From Karstenula rhodostoma CBS 690.94 (lineage: Eukaryota; Ascomycota; Dothideomycetes; Pleosporales; Didymosphaeriaceae): a stretch of DNA of 64,000 bases. Of the stretch, positions 44,410 to 54,405 are shown in pieces. The stretch lies in the NCBI GenBank assembly GCA_010093485.1, contig MU001495.1:124001-188000 (forward strand), written 5' to 3'. The translations under genes and the position numbers were made by a program. Each line of letters begins with the position of its first letter. The first letter of the stretch is position 1. Below the pieces are notes generated by a model. It did not search any database. It saw only the letters and a list, made by a program, of their open reading frames with translations, and was not told the DNA's origin.

Positions 44410-45183
44410 ATGGTTGCTGTATCTCATCTCCTCACTCGCGTCATCGCGGGAATCCCAGTCCCAAACACCCCCCTGATAAACACCTCCATCGCACTGGCGA
44501 GAGCAGCCCTCCCAGACCAAGGCTACAACCACGTTATGCGCTCCTGGCTCAACGGCCAAGCCATCATCAATAGCCTCCCAAAAGCGAACCGCTCCCTCAT
44601 CGACCAGGAAGCCTTCGGCATCGGTACCATCCTCCACGATCTAGGCTGGTACCGTCACCCTTCCCCCCGCCCACATACAGTAAAACTCTGACTCACGTAC
44701 CACAGGAGCAACGACACAGCCTACACCTCCCCCGACAAGCGCTTCGAAATCGACGGCGCCATCGCCGCCCGCTCCTTCCTGCAAACCCACGGCGGTCCCA
44801 CCTGGCACTCCCCCCACCGCCTCCAGCTCGTCTTCGACATCATCGCTCTACACTCCACCACCTCCATCGCGCGGTACAAGCAGCCCGAAGTCGCCATCGC
44901 ATCCGGCGGCATCATGACGGAGCTGCTCGGCCCGGAGCTGGGCAAAACCGCCTTCGGCGATCTCATCACCGTGAAGCAGGCGCAGTGGGAGGAGATTGCG
45001 AGAGCGTACCCGAGGGAGGATTTGAAGGGGTATTTTAATGGGGTGATGGTGTGGTTGTGTGTGAGCAAGCCGGATACGACGTGGGATAATTTTGTGAGTG
45101 ATTATGGGGAGGTGTTGGTGGAGGGGTTTAATAGGACGGGGCATCGGGTGGTGGATTTGACGGAGAGGGCTTTGGTGGATTGA
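44410..45183 (+). CDS. HD-domain metal-dependent hydrolase, cyanamide-hydratase-like (two exons, 238 aa)
   Basis: Exons 44410-44648 and 44706-45183 flank a 57-nt intron (GTACCG..CACAG), phase 2. Splicing joins ILHDLGW to SNDTAYTSPDKRFEIDG. The HD-domain residues are visible: His in YNHVMRSW, His-Asp in ILHDLGW, His in IALHSTTS, and a downstream Asp. The order resembles fungal cyanamide hydratase/DDI2-type proteins, which hydrate small nitriles or act on other small molecules; other HD proteins are phosphohydrolases. There is no signal peptide, so it is probably cytosolic. It is followed by a T-rich stretch (about 45321-45346) suited to transcript ends. Its actual substrate is unknown. Confidence 0.85.
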
Positions 45184-46192
45184 GGGGTTCAAGGAGGGAG
45201 GTTCTGGAGAGTAGTAATGGAGCACAGTGAGGTTGCAAGCTACAGACACAGTGGTTTCCAAAAGCTGGACATTAGCATGTTGGTACATAGAATTAAATTG
45301 AACTAGCTATGGTATTTCGGACTTTCTTTTTTTTTTTTCTTTTTTTGAAAGAGTTCGACTATTACAGTATGATAGACCCCCCATAAGCAAGTGATCTTCC
45401 TACAAGGCCCTTTCGCTCACGTCGGCGTCTTTTTCGCTCCTTCGGAATACGTCAGTGTTCTGACCCTTGCGCCAAACTCACACACTGCATTCCACGTTAG
45501 AGGCAACTCCACCACAAGCGTCAAAATCTCCGCGATACGCGCGTCCCAAAGCATTCTCTCCCTTGACTAACGTCGTTATATTGAGATAGGCTAGTGCTCC
45601 ACTCAACGCACAAAAGCTATATTCGCCATGGATTAGCTAATGTACGTCTTTTCTCTAAGTTCGACACTTGGTGGGATTGCGAGGATGGGCAGAGAGCCTT
45701 CTTGGCGAGGGGGTACTTCGAAGTTTGGGAGGTGACGACGTGGTCGCCTTTTTGGGGGTCTGTATGTGAATGGTGGTCATCGCGGAGGAGAGGATGCGCT
45801 TCTTAGAAAGATAGCCGGCGATGTGGCGGGGGAAGGGAATCCAAGAGTAGTAGTAGAGGAGCGGGGAGGTTTGATGGCCTCCACTGGTATGTAAGGCGGG
45901 TGCGTTTAGAGTTAGGGAACGGTAAGCTGTGCAACTTGACAAGATCTGATTTCTTTGGTGGGAGATTCTGTACATAGTTCGAGATTGATACGGAGATGTG
46001 GTGGGTTATATCCTCTCCTATGAGTAGCTGGATGACCGGTCTGTAGTGACTGGGACGTACAAAAGTGATATCCTAGAAGACTTGGAGGCCAAGATATCTC
46101 ACCTGGAATGGAACGCTGTGAAGCCAAGAGGCAGGATCATGAACATTGAAAACCAGCCACCAAAAACACCAGAGTTGATTCTTAGATCCTGC
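45184..46192. other. Convergent intergenic region
   Basis: About 1 kb between the HD-domain gene (plus) and the end of the NACHT-ankyrin gene (minus). It holds a T-rich run at about 45321-45346. No gene is recognised. Confidence 0.5.
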
Positions 46193-49100
46193 TCAGTCTT
46201 TTCCCTTGAACAAGTCTAAGATATCTTCAGCCCCCAGGGCAGCCGCAATGTCCAGCGGCGTTTGATGTTTATCGTCTTCGGCTAGAGCATCAAGCCCCTT
46301 ACCTATCAAGAATCGAAACCTTGCTGTTCTTCTCCCAACATCATCCTTGTTGACGTCCGCGGCTCGAACATCAAGCTCCTTATCCTTCAAGAATTGAAAA
46401 CTTGCCGGTCTTCTGCCATAGTGATACTCGTCGACTTCCGCGGCTACAATATGCAAGAGTGTTGTGCGAGATCTACTCACCGCTGACCAATCCAAGCCGC
46501 TCTCTTCGAAGACCCTCCAGACTCGATGTTCGTGTTCCACGGCCACAGCGCGCTCAGGTATGCGTCGCAGTTGTTGCCGGCGCGCGTGTTGGTGTAAAGG
46601 TGGCAAAGTCTTGATCATAGCCTTATCAGCGTCGGAAAGGGTCATAGCGACTTCCACTCCGCCCTGGCGGAAGTAGTGGAAAGCGGGTGTTTCGCCAGCT
46701 TGGTTTCGCGCGTTGATGTCTGCTCCTAACGAAATAAATCGATGGAGCAAATCCTTGCGCTTTCCAGTCATGATTCCGGAGCCATCTTTATCAACATCAA
46801 CGTGGAATGCCCCCCCTAGAAGGATGTGGAGTGGGCTATCCAGTGTTTTCGTGATCCTAGCACTTACGTCTGCTCCTGCGTCGAGAAGGGGCTCCATATC
46901 GCTTGGGATAAGAGGGTCATGTTGGAGAGCGCGGTGTAGAGGTGTTCTACCCTCAGCGTCTACTTCAGTTAACAGTTGAGGCGCAAGTGATGTCATGCGT
47001 TCAACGATTTCTTTTCGAGGGGCTTGCCAGTCGGTACTCCACGATGAGTTGCTGCGGCTTAGAAAGAGATGCAACGCGTTGGAGCCTTCGTAGTCCCTTG
47101 CATGGATGTCAGCGCCTCGATTGAGAAGGACATTGACAGCTGCCACTTTCCCAAGGCGACATGCATGAAGAAGGACCGTCGAACCTTCGGCATCACGAAC
47201 CTCGGTGTCGAGACTAGGATGTTTCAAGGCAGGCAGCAGAAATCTTTCCTCGCGACTTCTATCAATGTTCCTCGACCCCCCCCCCCAGGTTATCCAGAAG
47301 GCGATGTATCACTGTTGTATGCTCATATTTGGCACTGAGGTTGGCGCCATGGGCGAGGAGGATGTCAAACATGCGCCTGCTCACATCCAACTTGTCCCTT
47401 CTGCTAACGTCGCATAAGAGATATTCGATTGGATAAATATCGTCTGTATCGTTGGGGCCGACTTTTCGCATGTTAGGATTGACACCTTCGCGAGACAGCA
47501 TGCTCTGCAGAAGGTCTATATCCAACGAGTGTATGGCAGCTATCAGAGCTGAATATAAGACTTTCGCGCCATGACTCAACAACATCTCGCACACTTCTCT
47601 ATTGCCCTCAGCGGAGGCGAAGCATGAGCGATCGTTATTGTCGACAATGTAGGGATCTGCGCCTGCTTCTAGAAGAATCTTGACCATCTCTTTGCTGAAA
47701 TAGGGTTTGCCAACTTTGTCGAGACACAATTGCAGTGGAGTCATCCCCTTGCCGTCGCGCATTTCCGTGTTGGCGCCTTGTTCCAGCAGGAATGGCAGTG
47801 CCTGGTGTAGCTGCCACCACTCGAGACGGTCACTTTTGGCGAGAACGTGGAGGACTGTATTTTCCCCCACCGATCGGTGGCCCGATCCGTCATCTTTTAC
47901 TAAACTGTTCATGCTAATTCTGTCATGTTTTGCCACACTGTTCACGTTAATTTCCTTCTTCTCGACGAGGACGCGTAGGACTTCCATGTTGGGCCTCTCG
48001 GTCATGCAAGCGGTTTCAAGTAAGTGAGCCAGTATCTCTTCGGAATAAATATTGGCTTCCCCCTCTCTGACAAGCTTCTCTTTCTCCTGGTCTTTTTCTG
48101 CTCTGCCGTAGAACGAATCTCTAGCTGTCTGCTCCTGAGGTTTGGAAACAGTTCTTAGCTTGGACATGACCTCGGGTGTCAGCGCAATGTCAATGAGCGA
48201 AGCGAATCCGCTCTTAACGAGCTGCATGAGGCCACTATCACGGGGACCATATACGTTTGACTCATCGAGCAGGTCTGCATCCAACAAGAGCTTGCCGACA
48301 GCATCGAATTTCTTCATGCGAATGAGTTCAGATAGATCCTGGAAGTTATACGGATTGATCGCTTTTGTTGACCCTGGAATAATGGGGGTGTATCTGGGCT
48401 TTTCAGTCTCTCGCCTCTTGACGCACTCTGATATAATTTCTTGGCAGTCGAGAGTAGTTGTGATCCCGAGTGTTTCACGTGCACGCAAGAGACACATGGC
48501 AGTGTAGTCAAACTGTTGCTCGAGGGAGAATTTGATGGCTCTGTCGAGAAATTTCTCGGCAGAGGCAGCTCCATGCACAATGAGCAACTCCACGATTTCG
48601 TCGATACGTTCATCAGAAAAGCGGAAACGTTCCAAATGCCCCCCGGGAGGTGGTCGACGTTTTGGTCGAAGTTTATCGGAAATGAAAACACCCCCAGCAG
48701 GCACTGTTAGAGAGTAGTAGTCATCCCAGCGTCCCCAGTCTGCACTCCGCTGCTCTTCTTCGAAATCTGCACAGCCGTTCCAGGCAGACCCAGAATAGGT
48801 CTCAGTATCAACTGATGCACCTGCATCTACAAGGAATTGAACAGAATCATATCGCCCAGACGCGCAGGCGTAGTACAGAGGTGTCCGGCCTTGTATGTCG
48901 TTATGGTTTATGGCGCTTAAGAGAGAATTTCGACCACCCTGAGACCGCAACCAGGAGATGAGAGGTCCGATGACATTGGATTGACGAGATCGTGCGGCTA
49001 GATGGAAAGCGTTGAGACCCTCGGCCGTAGTCTTTACTGCATCGGACCCTGCCCGAAGAAGTCTTTGTACCAGGGACGGAGAGAAGGTTGAGGCAATGTG

Positions 49101-52100
49101 CAAGGGAGTGACGCCCTCATTATCCCCCAGATTTACATCAACACCTATTTCGCCAAGGATATATTCCAACAAGGTGGGGTCGTCCTGCTTCTTCCAGTCC
49201 CCCTCTTCTGCGACCCATTGGGTGTACTCACACAGTATGTGGAGCGGCGACCTGCCTTGCTTGTTGGTCTTGGTGAGATCTACACCGAGAGCTTTGAAAC
49301 CCCGAAAGACATTTGGTGATACCCTCCAGCGACAGAAATTCGGCATCGCTTCATGCCATATCGTGTTCCCGTCTGTGTCTTGACTATTCGGATCGATAAC
49401 TCGATCCACAAGGAGCTGCATTGGCGCTGTATTACCGCGACAATGCCGGGCTGCCGCATGAAGCAGCGTCCTCCCCCGTAAATCCCTTACATCGAATCGA
49501 GCGCCCGCCTTCCCCAGCAGCTCGAGTACTGCCGACATATCACGTATGTCTGTGTTACCCCATTCGTCAATCATTTTAAACAACGGAGTTAGTCCCTGGT
49601 TGTCTTTGACCTCTGTATCGGGCTGAACAATGTCCAGGAACGCCTCGAAACTCTCTTTCGAAAATTTGTATCCGAACTTTGAGAGCCCAAGCACGTGCAA
49701 CGGTGTCTCCCCGTCTTTATCCTGACGATTTGGACTCGCCCCAGCATCAAGAAGCTTTTGCCATAGGATCTTAAGGTTCGGCAATTCTATTTCTTGCATC
49801 CGGGCAGCATAGTGTAAAGCGCTGCTGCCCTTACTGTCAACAATAGACACATCCGCTCCTAAGTCGATGAGTTTCAGGGCCTTCGCAAACTCTTGTTTTT
49901 CTGTCCCTCTGTGTGTTCCAATGCTGATCTTTTGATCTAACGCCCGCATTAAGAGTGTCTGTTCGGATCCCGAAGATTTGGTATTGATGTCAAAAAAGTC
50001 TGCAAGCGCTTCTAAGATGTCGACATCGGAGAGGAGATGAAGCGGCGTTTCACCGTCTCTATTTTTGGCATTTATATCTGCTCCAGCCTCTATGAGGCAT
50101 CGTGCGGCAACTTTGTCTCGGGCTTCGTGGAGAGGGGTTGAATTTTTCCAGTCAACTTGATGCACTAGAATCCCCCCTGTCAGCCGACTCGGTCGATAGA
50201 CAAACAGAGGAAGGCAGGTGTCCCATAATAAGCATAGGGTAACATACGGAAAGGAACAGAATCCTCTCCAGGGAGGGAAGGAATATGGAACAAGAAACTA
50301 CTTACCATCTCCGCCAGCCGCGATAACCAATCTGAAGCATTCTCTTGTCTCTTCTTCGCTGACCTCAGAAGTCGAGGGAATGTATCTGCCACCGCGATTG
50401 GCCAGGGCATGCAGCGCATTATACCCTCTGTCTGTATGCTCGGATTTTGTTGGCATAAAATCTGCCGACTCATGGAGTATATTCGGATCCGCACCAGCCG
50501 CTAAGAGTTTTCGAATCAGCCTAGAGTCACGGACCGTACACGCTGAATAAAGAGGCGTCGTCTTAGGGTGATGTCTGGTGCTACCATAACCCGTGTTGAC
50601 GTCCAAGTCGGGGTGACGCAAGATCACATCGATGGCATCTGGATGTCGTGCGTGATCTCCACTTATAGCCCAAGCGAGTGCGCGACTGGCTTCAGTTGCT
50701 CCGTTGACATATTGCATGAAGATGGCAGCCATATTCTTATCTCCACTTTGAAAGGCGGACTTAAAGGCTGGATTACTAACGCGGGGACCAAGGCTGGTGC
50801 CTCTGGCACGATGGATTTCGCCCGTATCTTTCTCGGGGTCCGCACCGGCTTCGAGCAATATCTCTGCCATCTTCGTATTACCCTTGCCGCCCTTGTACCC
50901 CCAACCCACAGCTGTGTGCAAGGGTGTGGCTCCATGCTTATCATACTCGTTCACGTCCGTCCCATGGCAAATGAGGGACTGGACTATATTGCAGTTGCCT
51001 GAGCTCACTGCAAAGATCAGTGGTGAATAGTCTAAATCTGGATCATAGTTTGTGATTTCAGTGCCATAGCGATCAAGCAGGCTTTCAACGAAAAAAGGTA
51101 GATCTAGTGCAATGGCGAGTCGGAGCGCCGCTGCTTGTGCTTTTGGCGGTCGTCCGCTGGCTTGCCGATCAATCCCATTGCCCAATTTGGCGAATACGGA
51201 AAGCTTTCTTGTGTTGTCTTTGTCGCCTTCAACGAGTACTTGATGGAGATAATCATCGATCGATTTCAGATCGTGACCGAAGGCCGTGGTATGTTTGATA
51301 TGGACGTGCCAATTTGTCAACGCGTAGTTCGTGAAAGGTGTGTATATCTCCTGTACGATTTCATCACCACGAACGATGTTTTTCTTGGTTTTGACTTGTG
51401 CCAAACCATCAAAGTGAAGGTACATTAGACAGAGCATAGCCATCTTTCCATGGGTTTGTCCTGACTCGAAGACAATGAAAGGGGCCGTGGTATCATTGCC
51501 AGGTCGAATGATTCCCAGGAGATACTCTGTGAGCGAGTGGTGAACAACTCTGACAGTCTCATCTGGGAGAACTTCCAGAAGAGGGCCACATGCTGATCTT
51601 ACAAGGGCTTTCAGCTTGCCAGGATCGTTGCCATATTGAGATTGAGTCACAGCAATGCAGTCTGAGATTTCGAGCAGACGCAAGGGTCGAACTGCATGGG
51701 TAACGCATTGGAGGATCAGAATTTGCAGCTCTGGGGCAATGCCAGTGCGTTTTAGATGCTCTTGGAGAAGCTTGGAATACATGTCCGTCAGGTCTGTTGG
51801 CAGACCAAGTAGAGCCTGTTGGACCTCAATGTCGTCTTCAAGGTGAGAGATGGCATCCATCGCCAGTTTTGCGTAGAGGAACAAGCCATCGGCCTTGCCT
51901 AGAATATAGTCCACAACAGCTGAGTATTTGTCAGGTAAAAGGCATGATTGGCCAAGTCGATGCCACAGATACACAGTGATGTCGGGTTCCACCAACTCTT
52001 TGTCCAGTCGAACATCAAGGAGTCGAATGTTCCTCACTATTCGTTCCACTATAGCGACGGGGCGGCTTGTGATGATAAATTTGATATCTGCTGGCCTCCA

Positions 52101-52721
52101 ATGGCCCAGATCATCCAACATGTGAAGAAAAGGCTCGAGCGTTGTATGGTCCATCTCGTCTAGAGCATCTACGATGCAATAGGCTTGTGGGATACGAGTT
52201 AAGGCTGACTGCACGAGCTGACTGAGGTCGGAAATCTTGAGCTTCTCAACAGGCTCCTTTATTCTGTCCTTCAGTTCGAACTGCAGAGCCGGGCTGAATG
52301 GGAGTGTTTGTGCAAGCCAGTCTCGAAGGGCAGCCTCGGGACGGTGGTTCGCCTCAATGGTATGCCGAAAGAAGAAGTAGAGAACGGGACAGCTATTTTG
52401 CGATAGATGGTGTATCAAGTTTGCTGCATGGACTGATTTGCCGGCGCCAGGAGTTCCCCTAATCCACAGTATTCCTTGGTCGTGGCTATCGCGCCACTCC
52501 TGGAAGATGGGTGAATCTATGGCCCACTGGCCGGTACCTTTGAGGTGTGAGGATAGATGCTTTTGGTATTCGCTACCATAATCTGCATATTGTGTCGGGT
52601 TGAGCCATGATCGGATCCTGGCAATGATGGCTTCAGATTGGGGCGGGAAGTCAATGTCTTTTGGGTCAAGCACGACAACGTCGTCGAGGGGCTGGCCCAA
52701 GTCGTCGAGCAACATGCTCAT
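46193..52721 (-). CDS. NACHT-ankyrin NLR protein, one-base frameshift at a poly-C/G run
   Basis: Exon 1 (52721-50306) and exon 2 (from 50164) flank a 141-nt intron with GTAAGT, GGCTGAC and TCTAG, phase 1. The N-terminal ~80 residues include a helix (SEAIIARIRSWLNPTQY) common before fungal NACHTs, but no known effector domain. NACHT motifs: Walker A GTPGAGKS (89-96) and Walker B IVDALDEMD (183-191). A winged-helix-like part follows (AVRPLRLLEISDCI, VRVVHHSLTEYLL), then more than 20 ankyrin repeats to the end at 46193. The frame breaks at an 11-base homopolymer (47276-47286). One product stops at 47262. The remaining ~345 residues of ankyrin repeats continue in another frame with no stop, and a 10-base run would give a single frame of about 2128 aa. 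NLRs of this type act in nonself recognition and cell-death control. Confidence 0.88.
47276..47286. repeat. Homopolymer of 11 C (11 G in the NLR coding strand)
   Basis: Eleven consecutive C on the plus strand, encoding Gly in the ankyrin region of the NLR gene. The frame switches here. Such runs slip readily in replication and in sequencing. Confidence 0.95.
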
Positions 52722-53237
52722 CTTTTAATATCAGCTAGATGATCAATTTGGTGTGAGTGTCATGCTCCACCTGTAAATTGAATCGTCTCTATCAGTGGTT
52801 TTGCTCTCCTTGACTTGGTGCTAGATTAGGCAGCAGGCCTCGCACCGAGTTAACCCCGCTAATCTAACCTCAACCGGAAACACCCACGTGGGCCTGTATT
52901 CATGCTTTTCTTCTTAGTGACATTTCTCGCCAAGTACCAAATATTGAGTGCAGATGCCACAGTTAGCAGCAACTGACATATGTCTACAACGTTTCCTTCG
53001 CGCTGGGTGAATACCCCTAACGATTTACACCCAAACCCCCATCCTCCTCGCGAGCGCGTCTCCCTAATTCAACGTTGCAGCACCGGAACGCATCATCCTG
53101 CCATCCACACAGGCAACGCTCCCAACGTAGCGTACGGTACGTCGTGCAGTACGCTCCGTAGGGTGAATTGACGCATACGTACGTACAGGCCGCGACACGT
53201 ACAGGGTTACGTACGTAGTCATTTTGACTTAGCCACC
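52722..53237. other. Promoter side of the NLR gene with TACGTA-rich stretch
   Basis: About 515 bp between the NLR start and the DUF1772 gene end. From about 53121 to 53220 it is packed with ACGTAC/GTACGT palindromes. A perfect inverted repeat AGCGTAC (53129-53135) / GTACGCT (53149-53155) has a 13-nt loop. No gene is seen. Confidence 0.6.
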
Positions 53238-53882
53238 CTACCCAAGCGCCCCCACCAACCCAATCACGCCCCCCAGCCCAATCAACACCGCCCTAACACC
53301 GTTCAACTTCCCAAACCTTTCCAAAAGCTGCCTCACCTCTCTATCCTCCTCCTCCGTCGAATCCTCCTTAGTGTGTTCCTGCGGCCCACTCAAATCCGTC
53401 CACTGACTCCCATCCCCCTCACCATCCACGCTCTTCTCCGCACTCCTCCCTGTCGCCCCCTCCGGCGCCCCCTCGCTCCTCTTCCCCCCCTTGTCTTCAT
53501 TCTTTCTAATAAGCTCGAAATTCACCGCGGGAACCATCACGAGCCCAGTCCACGGCGCAATGCTCAGTGACAGCACCGCCGCTGCTGCATACCAGCTCGT
53601 CTGGCCCCCGCCCACTGTGTTGGCGAGGAAGGCGCCCAAGCTGCGTGTTGCGGCCGGGACGGCGGTGTAGGCTAGGTATGCGAAGCCGGTGCTGGAGATG
53701 AAGGAGGCGGTGGGGAAGATGTGCGAGCCGCGGCTGAAGAGCCAGCGGGTGAGCGGGAGGGAGCGGGAGGCGGGCTGTGAGGCGAGCATGGGGATGTCGA
53801 AGAGAGACATGTTTGCGATGGCGCCGGCGGCGGTGAGGGAGGTGGAGATGCTGGCGGCTTGGATGAAGAGGGTGGTCGCCAT
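53238..53882 (-). CDS. DUF1772 integral membrane protein (214 aa)
   Basis: Small membrane protein with four predicted hydrophobic segments: near residues 1-28, around 55-80 (FISSTGFAYLAYTAV), about 95-120 (WYAAAAVLSLSIAPWTGLVM) and at the C-terminus (AVLIGLGGVIGLVGALG). The motif APWTGLVMVPAVNFEL matches the DUF1772 family (APxTxxxxxPTNxxL). A polar acidic/basic insert (about 125-185, rich in Glu, Lys, Gly) precedes the last segment. DUF1772 includes fungal anthrone oxygenases (HypC/EncC type) that work beside polyketide synthases, but many members have no known role and no polyketide synthase is here. Single exon. It lies head-to-tail upstream of the NLR gene. Confidence 0.82.
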   Translation of the reverse strand: MATTLFIQAASISTSLTAAGAIANMSLFDIPMLASQPASRSLPLTRWLFSRGSHIFPTASFISSTGFAYLAYTAVPAATRSLGAFLANTVGGGQTSWYAAAAVLSLSIAPWTGLVMVPAVNFELIRKNEDKGGKRSEGAPEGATGRSAEKSVDGEGDGSQWTDLSGPQEHTKEDSTEEEDREVRQLLERFGKLNGVRAVLIGLGGVIGLVGALG

Positions 53883-54405
53883 GGTCGGTGGGGGTTTTTC
53901 TTGTTTTCGTTTTTGTCTCTGAGATGTTATTTTATACTGGTGTGGCCCAGGGGAGAACTTATTTATTATACCTACTAATATTCTCGGGGAGAGTGGTAGG
54001 TCAGGTACCCAAGTGGTGATGTCACAAGGACGTCAGCTTTTGGACGGCTTTTGGACGGGTTTTGGAGCAGCGCGAGTGCTGGGAAAGTGGTCGATTTAGT
54101 GGTAGGTAGGAAAGCCCGAGGGTAAACATCGAAGGTCTGGGCGTACGAAATCAACCGTTGGAAATACTTCTCCTGACGAGCATCGTTCCGCCGACATCTC
54201 AACCGCTTCGTGCTCCTGCCATCTTATGCGTCCTAACCACATACTAAGGCTCAACTTTGTAGGCACAGGGTACGAGAGAAGAGACGGAATGCTCGGCACG
54301 TGCGGTCAAAGTCATGTGAAATACGGATCATGCAATTCGTGTGATTCATCTTCCCAAACTACTCCTTCATCAACTCTGCGCTGAAGACTGATTCACTACG
54401 CAACC
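53883..54405. other. Intergenic region
   Basis: About 520 bp between DUF1772 (promoter side) and the end of the DUF2439 gene. Nothing else is recognised. Confidence 0.55.
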
